This document shows positions 9,014-18,478 of a stretch of DNA of 64,000 bases, in pieces. The DNA lies in the NCBI RefSeq assembly GCF_018128545.1, contig NZ_JAGSND010000004.1:62001-126000 (forward strand). The letters are read 5' to 3'. A program made the translations under genes and the position numbers. The notes under the pieces are model-generated. The model saw only the letters and a program-made list of their open reading frames with translations, was not told where the DNA came from and did no database searches. Position 1 is the stretch's first letter. Each line of letters opens with the position of its first letter. The stretch is from Sinanaerobacter chloroacetimidivorans. Its GTDB lineage: Bacteria > Bacillota > Clostridia > Peptostreptococcales > Anaerovoracaceae.

Positions 9014-9928
9014 CTAATACGGAAAACTGCCTGTATCAAATTTACTGATATTTTTTACGATATCTACAAAACTGGTGACCAGTTTCGAAGGATTTGATTT
9101 TTTATAAAGCATCATAATTTTAGATTTCGTAGAAAAGCCGCTGATAGGGAAGAATGTCAACATATCGTCACTCATCTTGGTGTGGGTTAACGATGTTGGA
9201 ACAATGCCATAACCTAAGCCTAATGATATCTGCAGCATAACAGAATCACTGGTATTTAAATATATCGTATCTATATTTTTCATTCCGCCTAAGGTTCGAA
9301 GCTCATACATCACTAATTTAATAAAAGGGGGCTCCACATAAGTAGGGAGAATTAAAGGCAATGATTTTACAATCTCGGCGATATGCTCTTCTGACGGCTC
9401 TTTGGCTATCTTTGAAGATACGATAATGGAAAAATCATCCTCGGCCACAGGGATCTGCTCGATTTCATCGTTGTCCGAAGTAGCAAAATCATAAGTAAAT
9501 CCCACATCATAGATATCATATAGTATGGCACTGGTAATTTCACTGAAATTATATAATTCGATTAAAAGCTGGGTATCCGGGAAATTCTTTTTAAATGAGT
9601 CAAGTGACTGATGCAGGATGTTTCCGAAATTACCGGGCGTCACGACTCTTAGAACGCCTGATTCCCCTTTTCCTGCGGATTTGGTATCACGAATAATGAC
9701 TTCCATATGCTTGATGAACAAGTCACATCCCCTGCTAAAGACAACTCCGGCTTCCGTCAACTCCAGTCTTTTGTTATCCCGGATAAATAGCTGGACCCCC
9801 AATTCTTGCTCAAGGGCTATTAATTGGCGGCTTAGAGTAGATTGATTGATGTAAAAATGTTTGGCTGCCTTCGTTATGTTCTTATACTTTGCAATATACT
9901 GAAAATGAAGCAGAGTTTCGATATCCAT
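9014..9928 (-). CDS. LysR-family transcriptional regulator, 304 aa
   Basis: It has an N-terminal winged helix-turn-helix (FQYIAKYKNITKAAKHFYINQSTLSRQLIALEQELGVQLF), a linker helix, and a periplasmic-binding-protein-like effector domain from about residue 90. Length is typical. It is downstream of and close to the DUF438 gene, both on the minus strand, and convergent with ptb. It probably senses a pathway substrate or intermediate, but no effector can be predicted. The GAATTTTACGATGC block before both retro-Claisenase genes is a possible target, without direct evidence. Confidence 0.9.
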   Translation of the reverse strand: MDIETLLHFQYIAKYKNITKAAKHFYINQSTLSRQLIALEQELGVQLFIRDNKRLELTEAGVVFSRGCDLFIKHMEVIIRDTKSAGKGESGVLRVVTPGNFGNILHQSLDSFKKNFPDTQLLIELYNFSEITSAILYDIYDVGFTYDFATSDNDEIEQIPVAEDDFSIIVSSKIAKEPSEEHIAEIVKSLPLILPTYVEPPFIKLVMYELRTLGGMKNIDTIYLNTSDSVMLQISLGLGYGIVPTSLTHTKMSDDMLTFFPISGFSTKSKIMMLYKKSNPSKLVTSFVDIVKNISKFDTGSFPY

Positions 9929-9946
9929 ACACAGAATCCTTTCTCA

Positions 9947-11281
9947 TTAGTAGGTATCCAGCAATTTGTTGATTTTCGCTGCGAGAACAGCGGGATCTAC
10001 TCGCAGGCTTTTGGCCACCATGCCAACTGTAGCTTCCTTTAGGATTTCCGCTCCCATAAGTCCTTTCAAACCCATCAGTTCTTCATCCAAATGATAGAAG
10101 TCAATCTGAAATTTGGGATACCTGGCAAACAGCTCGGATATTTTTTGATTGGTGTCTATAATTTTAGCCGCTCTTATGATATCCTGATCTGTTTTTACTG
10201 TCTGATCAGACTGGTTCCCTTCCAAGCGTTCTCGGGACAATGCTAGAATTTCACTGATATCTTCCTTTGTCTTCAAGATTCCCAGATGATTCTTCTGATG
10301 ATCCATAACCAAACTGTAAGTGATCAGAAATCTTTTATTACCTTTATTATACCAATATTTTAATTTTTTTTCACTATCATTTAATATCGCTTGCCTGGTC
10401 CCTTCTGTAATAGGCAGGTCCTCTTTGGTGATCTGTTCCCCCAGAACTGAAACGATCTCCCCTGTGAGTGTATAATAAACAAGACCCATCTCCCTGCTTG
10501 CTAATACAGCCGGAAGGAGCATTCCATGATCCACCCCGATTTTGAGAGTATCTTTTGGTATGAAGTCTGCAGGTTTGTCGATATAAACATATCCATCCAT
10601 ATCATCGGATCTTTTCAGCTCCGTAAAAGTCTCTTCGGTCAGGCTCCTAAGCGCTTTGGGCAAAATCACCCTTTCTTCCAAATCAAGATAATTCATGAAA
10701 ATCTGGGTCAGGCTTCTTTGATGGAAGATAAAGCGGAAAAGATCTCCGGATTTCAGAATCTCCTGATTATTCGAGATCTCATGAATAATAGCATCGCCTA
10801 ATTCCTTGACTTTTTCTATCTGAAGACGCATGCCGGCAGGAAGCAGGAGGGGATAGAAGTTTTTTTCCTGCCTTTTAATATGAATTTGAAATTGACTCAA
10901 TCGTTCATAGATTTCTTTCCAGGTATCTACGGTTGCTTCCTCGCCCTCCATTTCATCGACTCTCACCAAAAAAGATCTCACGATACGGTTTTCTTCGTAA
11001 TAATTTCTTATCGGGTGGCCGAGTTCCAATCTGGAATAAGGAAAAGGTAAATAATTCTGAAAAAGGTTCAATAATTTTTCGGTTATCACCTGACTGTCGG
11101 CTACCCTGAGCTTTTCACCAAGCTTCATCTTGATAGACTCAAACTGGGCGGGCCTAATGTTGGCCATTTCTCCAGCGAGCTGATTTTTGGCCTCCTCCAA
11201 TGGTATCTTATCCGAAAGATACTGATCGGCTATTTGAAATGCCACACCCACCTTGGCTTCAGTTCGTTCACGATAATCCAT
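9947..11281 (-). CDS. DUF438/hemerythrin/PAS-type sensor protein, 444 aa
   Basis: This soluble multidomain protein has an N-terminal helical DUF438-like region (about 1-70), then a hemerythrin HHE-like helical bundle (about 85-230: GHPIRNYYEEN, HIKRQEKNFYPLL, IIHEISNNQE, FHQRSLTQIFMNYLDLEERVILP). A PAS-like domain follows (about 255-345), and a DUF1858-like C-terminus containing LFARYPKFQIDFYHLDEELMGL. Proteins of this architecture are common in anaerobes and are thought to sense oxygen, NO or redox state; the function is not established. ATG at 11281 is preferred because GGAGG lies six bases upstream; a TTG six bases earlier would be too close to it. It lies 18 bases before the LysR gene. 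Confidence 0.8.
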   Translation of the reverse strand: MDYRERTEAKVGVAFQIADQYLSDKIPLEEAKNQLAGEMANIRPAQFESIKMKLGEKLRVADSQVITEKLLNLFQNYLPFPYSRLELGHPIRNYYEENRIVRSFLVRVDEMEGEEATVDTWKEIYERLSQFQIHIKRQEKNFYPLLLPAGMRLQIEKVKELGDAIIHEISNNQEILKSGDLFRFIFHQRSLTQIFMNYLDLEERVILPKALRSLTEETFTELKRSDDMDGYVYIDKPADFIPKDTLKIGVDHGMLLPAVLASREMGLVYYTLTGEIVSVLGEQITKEDLPITEGTRQAILNDSEKKLKYWYNKGNKRFLITYSLVMDHQKNHLGILKTKEDISEILALSRERLEGNQSDQTVKTDQDIIRAAKIIDTNQKISELFARYPKFQIDFYHLDEELMGLKGLMGAEILKEATVGMVAKSLRVDPAVLAAKINKLLDTY

Positions 11282-11410
11282 GCTCAACCTCCGTATTCAT
11301 CGTATTTATTATTTTATCAAAAATTTTAGCATCTAAAAAGAACCTTCTTCTATGATGAACATAAAGAAGGCTCTCTGTTTGTTTTATTCTTACCAATATA
11401 CTATATTGTA

Positions 11411-12688
11411 TTACGCTTCAACATTCTTAACATGCTTGACATTCACAAAGGAAATAACCACTGTACCTAGAACAGACATGACTATGAAAATCAGATACGC
11501 TGTCTCAGTACTTCCGGTTGCGCCGCGAACCAGTCCCAATACGAGGAAGGCTGCCGATCGGATTACTCCATGGATCATGTTAACAAGGCTAAAAGCAGTT
11601 GCGAAGTCGCTGCGTCCATAACACAGTGTTGTCATCGATGGAGCGAAGTTCGCATTACCGCCGATGCCAAGGCCAATCATTACAATTCCCAGGTAAAGGG
11701 TCATTTGACCGCCGGGAGCGATGAGCATGGCAATGGCAGCAGCATACCAGATACCGTATATCTGGGTTGCAAATTTTGTTCCCCACTTCTGATCGACGAT
11801 TCCCCATAGATAAGAACCCAGTACACCTATGAGTGCCGCGACGGACATGGTCATGAGTGCCGCTTGAATTGTAAATCCACGGTTACTGGAAAGATACGGA
11901 ATCATTTGGGACATGATTCCCACAGTGCCCATTCCGGTAAGTCCGTAAGCCAGTCCCAGGAGCCAGATACGGGGATTTAACAGAGCCTGCAGATAATTCA
12001 TTCTCTCTTTACTGCCAGGTGTACCTTCCGGCAAATCAACATGACCGAGCTCTTCACGCTCATTATCCGGAAAACACCCCGCATCTTCCGGGCTCGCCTT
12101 GATTAACAGCTGATTGAAGATCCCCACGAGGAATAGTATACTGGCGAATATGTATAAAGCGTGAGTGATATTGCCGTTTGGATCAAAGATTTTACTGAAA
12201 GCTGTCAGGAGTGCAGGAATCGTTGCAGAAGCAACGTTCATACCCATGGTTGTAAAACCAAGTACGATCCCCTTTTTCTTTGGGAACCAGTTTGCAATCA
12301 TCGCATAGCCGCCGATGACAGAAAAACAGTTAATGAAAGTAATCATTAATGTTTCCGTAATACCGTACATCAGGATGTTTACACTTTGTGCAAAAAGAAT
12401 GATTGAAACAGCGGCGGCAAACAGTGCAATCGTTGTTGAAAGCTTCAATCCCCACTTCCGGATTACAATACTCCAAAAGGAGGTCAAAATCAGAGCGGCA
12501 ACAGATGCCGGGGTTGCAATAGAAAGCAACTGATTCGCGTCCCAGCCTTTTAACGCCGCAAAACCGGGAACGATAATGTTCAAACCATCCACTGTTAAGC
12601 CGGTCATGAAGTAAACAAGTACGGCCGAATAAACAATCATGAATGTGCCTTGGTTGCCGAAATTGTACTTTACTTTAGTTGATTTCAT
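11411..12688 (-). CDS. MFS transporter, 425 aa
   Basis: About twelve hydrophobic helices of the major facilitator type, with an MFS loop motif near residues 70-80 (IRKWGLKLS) and a central hydrophilic loop (KASPEDAGCFPDNEREELG). The start at 12688 has GGAG six bases upstream; the frame stays open 45 codons further upstream but without a ribosome site. It resembles the MFS gene at 20836 in its opening (extracellular loop before PxxAxxxGWD, then the same PEDAG-F-PD loop), so the two are paralogues on either side of the cluster. It is third in an apparent operon after the BKACE gene and another MFS gene. It is likely to move an organic acid or the cyclic substrate. Confidence 0.85.
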   Translation of the reverse strand: MKSTKVKYNFGNQGTFMIVYSAVLVYFMTGLTVDGLNIIVPGFAALKGWDANQLLSIATPASVAALILTSFWSIVIRKWGLKLSTTIALFAAAVSIILFAQSVNILMYGITETLMITFINCFSVIGGYAMIANWFPKKKGIVLGFTTMGMNVASATIPALLTAFSKIFDPNGNITHALYIFASILFLVGIFNQLLIKASPEDAGCFPDNEREELGHVDLPEGTPGSKERMNYLQALLNPRIWLLGLAYGLTGMGTVGIMSQMIPYLSSNRGFTIQAALMTMSVAALIGVLGSYLWGIVDQKWGTKFATQIYGIWYAAAIAMLIAPGGQMTLYLGIVMIGLGIGGNANFAPSMTTLCYGRSDFATAFSLVNMIHGVIRSAAFLVLGLVRGATGSTETAYLIFIVMSVLGTVVISFVNVKHVKNVEA

Positions 12689-12715
12689 CTTAAACTCCAT
12701 ATCTTTTTTAATGGT

Positions 12716-12727
12716 GTTTCGCGAAAC
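12716..12727. promoter_or_regulatory. Perfect palindrome GTTTCGCGAAAC upstream of the MFS gene
   Basis: A 12-base perfect palindrome lies 28 bases before the MFS start, in the only sizeable gap (about 158 bases) of this minus-strand operon. It could be an operator giving this transporter its own control. No matching regulator is identified. Confidence 0.3.
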
Positions 12728-12846
12728 GATGAATATATTGATTACCAATAAAATACCAATTTTGGGAGGGATTGTACAATGCTTAATTTGCATGAAACGT
12801 ATCAAGGCCGGATTTGCTTTCACATCTTTTCGTCAATCATACCCCT

Positions 12847-14073
12847 TTACCGTACTGTTCTGATTTCTTTTCCTCTATCCGAGCTTATTTTGAGGTACAG
12901 CGTGAGTCCGAATCCAACAAGGCTCAGCACGGCAACCGTCATAAATGCTATATTATAGCCGTTGCCCAGCGCTTTGGTTCTGGCCGCCAGCTGGGGTCCG
13001 ATGACACCGGCGAATCCGTAGGCCACATAGAGGAAGCTGTAGTTGACTGCCAAGTTTTTAATGCCGAAATTATCCGCACAAATGGGAGAGAACATCGAAG
13101 TGAAGCCCCCGTAGCAGGCACTGATGGCGAAGAGAGCCACTACGAATACGATTCCGCCGGAAATTGTAAGCAGGATCATGGATGCTACGATCATAGCAAA
13201 CAAAAGCATCATGACGGTATATCTTCCTAGGCGGTCTGAAACGAATCCAAAGGTCAGCCGTCCGAAAGCGTTAAAAATGGATATGATTCCGATCAGAAAA
13301 GCTGCTCTTTCCGGAGTAAAATTCTGAACCTCCTGCAGAATTGTTGATGCATGGCCCATGATCATCAAGCCGGCGGTAGCTCCTAAGGTCAAGGCGATAA
13401 CAATCACGTAATACCGGGAAGTTTTCAGCATTTCTCTCCAGGTGTAATCCTTCGAGGCTGTTATAGTCTTTCCTTCCTTCACCTTTTTCTTCGGCTCCGG
13501 CCTGAAATCTTCCGGGACATCTTTGATCAGAAAAGAGAACGGAATCATAACGATGACAAAAATTGCGGCAAACAGCCCAAACACCGGAAGGACGCCTTGC
13601 TTGCCGATAAAGTTTGCGGCCAGAGGAGCCCAGATAATAGATCCGCCTCCATAGGCGCAGGCCAGCAGTCCTGCCGCCATGCCTGTTTTGTCAGGAAACA
13701 GTCTGCCGCTGTACGCCATAAGACAAGGATACAGCATACTGATTCCGGTTCCCACAACAACTCCATAAATAAGATACAAATAGCCGATGGAACTCGTGAA
13801 CATGGTAGCCGTAAGGCCGATTACGTAGATGGCAATTCCAATCCTTAAATATTTTTTGACACCCAGAGTTTTCTGATATTTTCCGAGAAATACCGGCGCC
13901 ATGGTTGAGACCAGTACCTGAATGGTGAACGTCAGCGAAATTGTTTGGATTCCCCATTCGAAATGTTCCATGAGTGGTTTTTGAAATACACTCCAGGTAT
14001 ATCCGATACCGGCGCACAGCGCCAGCACCATTGCAGCAATCATATGCTGCCATCTTTTTTGTTCAAAACTCAT
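12847..14073 (-). CDS. OFA-family MFS transporter, 408 aa
   Basis: A twelve-helix major facilitator beginning RWQHMIAAMVLALCAGIGYTWSVF, the pattern of the oxalate/formate antiporter (OFA) family, with the loop motif SDRLGRY near the middle. Such carriers exchange or import small carboxylates. Its start overlaps the stop of the BKACE gene by four bases (ATGA), so the two are translationally coupled. This strongly suggests that it carries the substrate or product of the keto acid cleavage step. Confidence 0.88.
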   Translation of the reverse strand: MSFEQKRWQHMIAAMVLALCAGIGYTWSVFQKPLMEHFEWGIQTISLTFTIQVLVSTMAPVFLGKYQKTLGVKKYLRIGIAIYVIGLTATMFTSSIGYLYLIYGVVVGTGISMLYPCLMAYSGRLFPDKTGMAAGLLACAYGGGSIIWAPLAANFIGKQGVLPVFGLFAAIFVIVMIPFSFLIKDVPEDFRPEPKKKVKEGKTITASKDYTWREMLKTSRYYVIVIALTLGATAGLMIMGHASTILQEVQNFTPERAAFLIGIISIFNAFGRLTFGFVSDRLGRYTVMMLLFAMIVASMILLTISGGIVFVVALFAISACYGGFTSMFSPICADNFGIKNLAVNYSFLYVAYGFAGVIGPQLAARTKALGNGYNIAFMTVAVLSLVGFGLTLYLKISSDRGKEIRTVR

Positions 14074-14945
14074 TTAATACTTCCTCCATCAAAGGCTGGA
14101 ATGCCTAATATTTCACGGGCTTCAGCAGGAGTTGCCGGTTGATTTCCGTATGCTTTTACTGCAGCAACAGCTCGTTCCACCAGCATCCGGTTTGTCGCCA
14201 TAATCTTGTTGCCGTTTTCATCCTTGCCGAAAATCACATTGTCTTCCAAACCAACTCGGAGATGTCCTCCTAAAGCGAGGGATGCAAACATAATCGGAAG
14301 ATGGCCGGCGCCGACACCAAAGGCTGACCAGGTTGATCCTTCAGGAAGGTGATCCTTCAAATACATGAGGTTTTCAACGGTAGCAGGCATTGCCCCAAGT
14401 ACGCCCAAACAAAACTGATAATGGTTCTTGGCCGGGAGATGTCCTTTTTTCACAAAATACTCTGCAACGCCCAGCATGCCGGCGTCGAATATTTCAATTT
14501 CAGGCTTGATTCCACGCTCCATATACAAATCTCCGAGCTCCTGAAGAAACTGAGGGGTGTTCATAAAAACTCCGCCCGGCATCCAATTAAAGGACCCCGC
14601 ATCGTAAGACCCCATTTCGATTCCTTCCAGCTCTTTATGGTGCTCCATGCGTTTTGCATTGCCGGCGGGATCTCCTCCGGATACGCGATGATCTCCGGAA
14701 GAAGTACAGTTGATGATAACGTCACAGTCCTTATGCTCACGAATCAGACGGATTGTCTCTCGAAACTTCTCTTTATCCATAACTCCCATACCTTGATCGT
14801 CCCTCATATGTAAATGAACAACTGCCGCACCCAGTTTCCAAGCTTCATATGCGTCTTGGGCAATCTGCTCCGGAGTCTCCGGGATATTATAACCGGCAGG
14901 TGTAACCGCCCCTGTCAGAGCCGCTGTAATGATAGTTTTTGCCAT
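14070..14945 (-). CDS. Beta-keto acid cleavage enzyme (BKACE/DUF849, Kce-like), 291 aa
   Basis: It belongs to the family of 3-keto-5-aminohexanoate cleavage enzyme. It opens with ITAALTGAVTP, has the zinc-binding VVHLHMRD (His44, His46) and a late GLEDN glutamate near 234, with GVGAGHLP before it. Members condense acetyl-CoA with a beta-keto acid and release acetoacetate plus a new acyl-CoA. Family members with other substrates are known, including one I recall that cleaves 3,5-dioxohexanoate (triacetate) in clostridial phloroglucinol fermentation. Here it is coupled to an OFA carrier. It fits as the step after ring opening, turning a 3-keto acid into CoA esters for thiolase and Ptb/Buk. The substrate is inferred. 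Confidence 0.9.
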   Translation of the reverse strand: MAKTIITAALTGAVTPAGYNIPETPEQIAQDAYEAWKLGAAVVHLHMRDDQGMGVMDKEKFRETIRLIREHKDCDVIINCTSSGDHRVSGGDPAGNAKRMEHHKELEGIEMGSYDAGSFNWMPGGVFMNTPQFLQELGDLYMERGIKPEIEIFDAGMLGVAEYFVKKGHLPAKNHYQFCLGVLGAMPATVENLMYLKDHLPEGSTWSAFGVGAGHLPIMFASLALGGHLRVGLEDNVIFGKDENGNKIMATNRMLVERAVAAVKAYGNQPATPAEAREILGIPAFDGGSIK

Positions 14946-15151
14946 ATTTCATACACTCCTTTTATAATAATAGTTGAAATCGTAATGTTTCTGCGATATC
15001 GTATCTCACATCTTTGTTTATCACATAACAATAGGAAATTTCTTTTTATATTTTATATTAACAATAATGTATCTTGAAATCCAACGCAAAATAATCATGA
15101 CGTAACCCGTATTCTGCATAAAGAGCACATTCCTTTACCTGATAAAATGCA

Positions 15152-15185
15152 AAAACACCTACAGTCAATATCCTGTAGGTGTTTT
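15152..15185. terminator. Intrinsic terminator after the second LysR gene
   Basis: A perfect 13-base stem (AAAACACCTACAG/CTGTAGGTGTTTT) with an 8-base loop lies downstream of the minus-strand LysR gene. T runs occur on both strands. It insulates the LysR gene from the BKACE operon that starts at 14945. Confidence 0.9.
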
Positions 15186-15217
15186 GTAAAATTATAAATA
15201 TCAAAATACCAAAATGA

Positions 15218-16150
15218 TTATAAATTTATAAATTCATTGCTAAGATTTATTTTTTGATCCAATATTTTTTTCGCAGATAATAGAAACCTTTCAATTACCG
15301 GATTGGTATTCTCAGTTTTCCATAAGATCGCCTTCTCCGCTACAATGGGCGGTCTTTCCTCCGTTTCAATTCGTATGAATTTTACTCCGGGCGGGGCAAT
15401 CATTTTTGCCGTGTCGGCAATCACCGCAACGCCGATATTGCTGTTCACCAGCATAAGCAGGCTGTTAATACTGGTAACAACGGCAGCAATTTTAGGAGTA
15501 AAGCCGGCTACCCGGCATAAATAATTAACATGAATGACTCCTAAATTGTACGTGTCCGGAAGAATAAAGATAAACTCATCTTGTACAAGGTCTTCCATTT
15601 TCAACGATTCTCTATTGGCATAGGGATGTTTCTCAGATAGGGCGGCATAAACCGGGCAGTGTGCCACGGCGAAAGAGGATATGTCCAGTATGTTTCCGCT
15701 GTCATGACACAAAGTGTAAGCGCAATCTATTTCATCCTGCAATAATGCGTTGATTAAATTAGACATGCTCTTATCGCTATAGTAAATCGCAACATCCGGA
15801 TGCTCTTCCCTGAATGCTTGAATAATGTCCGGGAATAATTCATCGATCAAATCGTTTTGAATACCTAGTCTTAGACGGGAAATGTCACTTTCTTTTACCT
15901 GCTTGAATTTAAATACACAGCGATTATATTCAGAGACTATTTTTTCTGCATACTCCAGGAAATCCTGCCCAAAACCCGTTAGCTTCACATTCCGCCTGTC
16001 TCTATGAAACAACTGACAGCCAAGTTCTTTTTCCAGCCGTGTGATCTGCCTGCTGAAGGCGGATTGGGATAAAAACATCTGCTCCGCTGATTTCGTAAAA
16101 TTAAGACTTCCCGCCAGCGTTAAAAAGGCTTCTAAATTCTTAATATCCAT
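15218..16150 (-). CDS. LysR-family transcriptional regulator, 310 aa
   Basis: The N-terminal HTH is LEAFLTLAGSLNFTKSAEQMFLSQSAFSRQITRLEKELGCQLF, followed by a LysR substrate-binding domain. The start at 16150 is chosen because AAGAGGG sits at proper distance; the ATG six bases earlier is too close to it, and the long upstream extension is AT-rich leader. The gene is divergent from the electron-transfer/reductase operon starting at 16391, the standard LysR arrangement, so it probably controls that operon. An imperfect palindrome at 16324-16343 is a candidate binding site. Confidence 0.9.
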   Translation of the reverse strand: MDIKNLEAFLTLAGSLNFTKSAEQMFLSQSAFSRQITRLEKELGCQLFHRDRRNVKLTGFGQDFLEYAEKIVSEYNRCVFKFKQVKESDISRLRLGIQNDLIDELFPDIIQAFREEHPDVAIYYSDKSMSNLINALLQDEIDCAYTLCHDSGNILDISSFAVAHCPVYAALSEKHPYANRESLKMEDLVQDEFIFILPDTYNLGVIHVNYLCRVAGFTPKIAAVVTSINSLLMLVNSNIGVAVIADTAKMIAPPGVKFIRIETEERPPIVAEKAILWKTENTNPVIERFLLSAKKILDQKINLSNEFINL

Positions 16151-16323
16151 ACACATCCCTCTTTCTTTCATGGAGAAGTCTAACCAATATTTTATGTTAA
16201 CATTTTTCCAATTATTCGTCAAATTCAAGGACGTGCTCTTTTTTGTTATGCTAAAACGGCATCCTGTAATGCCTTTTTTGCGTTAGATTTCATTGTTTTA
16301 AGTAGATATAATGAAAGCAAATG

Positions 16324-16343
16324 TTAAGCAGTTAACAACTTAA
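16324..16343. promoter_or_regulatory. Candidate operator between the divergent LysR and reductase operons
   Basis: A 20-base near-palindrome has outer arms TTAAG/CTTAA and a GTTAAC centre. It lies just downstream of a TATAAT (16307-16312) that is the best -10 for the reductase operon. The location fits a regulator site. Confidence 0.4.
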
Positions 16344-16390
16344 AAAAAGACATTATGTCGGGTAAGTTTGGAAGAGATAAGGAAAATAAA

Positions 16391-18478
16391 ATGAAGAAAA
16401 TACTTCTTAATATTGACGGAAATACAATTGAGGCCATTAAGGGGCAGAACCTTTTGCAGGCGGCACTGGATGCAGGAATCTACATTCCTCATCTATGCTA
16501 CCACCCAAACCTGAAACCGCAAGGGGGCTGCAAGCTTTGCTCGGTAGAGCTGGAGGGAAAAGACAAGCTGGTACAATCCTGTGAAACAACGGTACAGGAG
16601 GGCATGGTTGTAAAAACCAAATCACCCAAGGCGGAACATCTTCGCCGGGTTGCATTGGAGCTTCTGCTGGCTAGTCATCCTGCAGATTGTACCTCCTGTG
16701 CCGCTTATTTAAATTGCGAGCTGCAGGCAATCATGCAGAACATGGGGGTAGCCCACTCCCGTTTACGCCGCATTGAAAAAGAGAACACCAGAATCGGATA
16801 TTCCGATCATCTCATTCAGAAGGAAATGCAGCGGTGCATCCAATGCGGACGTTGTGTTCGTGCCTGTTCGGAGCTTCGTGGTGTCGGTGTCCTGCAATAC
16901 AACAAGAAAAACGGAGAAACCTACGTAGGGACAAAAGAGGATAAACCCCTTTCCGAAACAGACTGCCGCTTTTGCAGCACTTGCGTGGAGGTCTGTCCTA
17001 CAGGAGCCATTCAAGATATCAAGGGAGTCTTTGCAAAGGATGCACCTAGAAATCTGGCACTGATCCCCTGTAAGGAGAAATGTCCTGCTCACACGGATAT
17101 TCCAACCTATATTCGCCTTGTAGAAGAGGCAAAGTATAGTGCCGCAGTATCCGTAATCCGTGAAAAGCTTACCTTTCCGCTTTCACTGGGATATATTTGC
17201 AATCATCTTTGTGAAACAGGATGCAAAAGAGGACACCTGAATGAAGCTCTCTCCATTCGGGGCCTTAAGCGGTATGCTGTGGAGAACGATAAGCAGGAAC
17301 TCTGGAAAAGCCGAACCTTTCAAAACCCTGCTACCGGAAAAAAAGTTGCGGTCATCGGAGGAGGGCCTGCTGGCATGACAGCAGCATTTTACCTCTCAAA
17401 AAAGGGCCACAAAGTGACGGTTTTCGAGAGACAGCCTTTGGCGGGGGGGATGCTTTCATATGGAATTCCCAAATATCGGCTTCCGCAGGAAATTGTGAAT
17501 GGGGAAGTGGCAACCTTGAAAGAAACGGGAATCGACTTGAAAACCAATACAGATATTACATCATTGGAAGAGATAAATGGTGCCGGCTTCGACGCAGTAT
17601 TAATTTCGGTAGGCGCACAAAAGGGCAAGCGGCCTCCGGTTTGCGACCGTTCCTGGAAGAATACATACGATGCGGTTACCTTCTGCAGACTTTCCAATCT
17701 GGGACAGCTGCCGGAGATGGGAGAAACTCTTGTGGTTTACGGCGGTGGAAATGTCGCTTTTGACTGTGCCAGAACAGCTAAAAAAAGCGGGGTCTCCAAT
17801 GTAAAAGTAGTCTGTCTGGAACCCAGGGAAAAAATGATGGCAGATCAGGAAGAAATCCTTTGTGCTCTGGAAGAAGGCATTGAAATACTAAACAGCAAAT
17901 CTATGCTGGACCTTGAAGAAAAGGATGATCATGTAAGTGCAGTCAGACTGATTCATGTAACCTCCTTCCGATTTGGTGAAAAGGGACTTGAATTGCAGAC
18001 AGAACAAGGCTCTGAAGAATTGATCAAGACAGACTCTTTGATCTTTGCAACGGGTCAGCAGCCTGATCTGGATGATTCCTTTGGTATAGAACTCTTTCGC
18101 GGAAGCTTTGTGAAAACAAAGGAAGACCTCCAGACAAATCTTGAAGGAATCTATGCTGCGGGAGATGCAGTAACGGGGACCAGGTCTGTTGTTGATGCTA
18201 TCGCTTCCGGCCGCCAGGCTGCCAGCAGTATTGACAAGTATTTAGGCGGAGACGGCATGATTGATGAGCTTCTTTATGACAGAGAGCCTGTGGACCCGGA
18301 AATAGGAGTGATTGAGGGCTTTGCCAAGATGCAAAGAGTTGAGCCGTTACAAGGGGAATGTGACGCAAAAGCGGAAGCATGCCGATGCTTGCAATGCGAT
18401 CTGAGATTGGATATTGACAAAGTGAAATTCTGGGGAGATCCGCACTATAAGCAAGTAAATAAGGTGGTGAGCGAATGA
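16391..18478 (+). CDS. Iron-sulfur/FAD oxidoreductase: NuoG-like N-terminus fused to a GltD-like NAD(P)H module, 695 aa
   Basis: Domains in order: a plant-type [2Fe-2S] domain (cysteines in HLCYHPN, GGCKLCSVEL and QSCETT); a NuoG-type His/Cys cluster site (HPADCTSCAAYLNC); two [4Fe-4S] motifs (CIQCGRCVRAC and CRFCSTCVEVCP); then a glutamate-synthase small-subunit-like half. That half has its own N-terminal cysteines (CKEKCPAH, CNHLCETGCKRGH), an FAD site (VAVIGGGPAGMTAAFYL) and an NAD(P)H site (VVYGGGNVAFDCART). The start at 16391 has AAGGA upstream; an in-frame ATG at 16355 has none. Such fusions move electrons between NAD(P)H and low-potential carriers and occur in bifurcating transhydrogenase-type complexes. 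With the next two genes it probably forms an electron supply for the flavoprotein reductase. Confidence 0.85.
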   Translation: MKKILLNIDGNTIEAIKGQNLLQAALDAGIYIPHLCYHPNLKPQGGCKLCSVELEGKDKLVQSCETTVQEGMVVKTKSPKAEHLRRVALELLLASHPADCTSCAAYLNCELQAIMQNMGVAHSRLRRIEKENTRIGYSDHLIQKEMQRCIQCGRCVRACSELRGVGVLQYNKKNGETYVGTKEDKPLSETDCRFCSTCVEVCPTGAIQDIKGVFAKDAPRNLALIPCKEKCPAHTDIPTYIRLVEEAKYSAAVSVIREKLTFPLSLGYICNHLCETGCKRGHLNEALSIRGLKRYAVENDKQELWKSRTFQNPATGKKVAVIGGGPAGMTAAFYLSKKGHKVTVFERQPLAGGMLSYGIPKYRLPQEIVNGEVATLKETGIDLKTNTDITSLEEINGAGFDAVLISVGAQKGKRPPVCDRSWKNTYDAVTFCRLSNLGQLPEMGETLVVYGGGNVAFDCARTAKKSGVSNVKVVCLEPREKMMADQEEILCALEEGIEILNSKSMLDLEEKDDHVSAVRLIHVTSFRFGEKGLELQTEQGSEELIKTDSLIFATGQQPDLDDSFGIELFRGSFVKTKEDLQTNLEGIYAAGDAVTGTRSVVDAIASGRQAASSIDKYLGGDGMIDELLYDREPVDPEIGVIEGFAKMQRVEPLQGECDAKAEACRCLQCDLRLDIDKVKFWGDPHYKQVNKVVSE

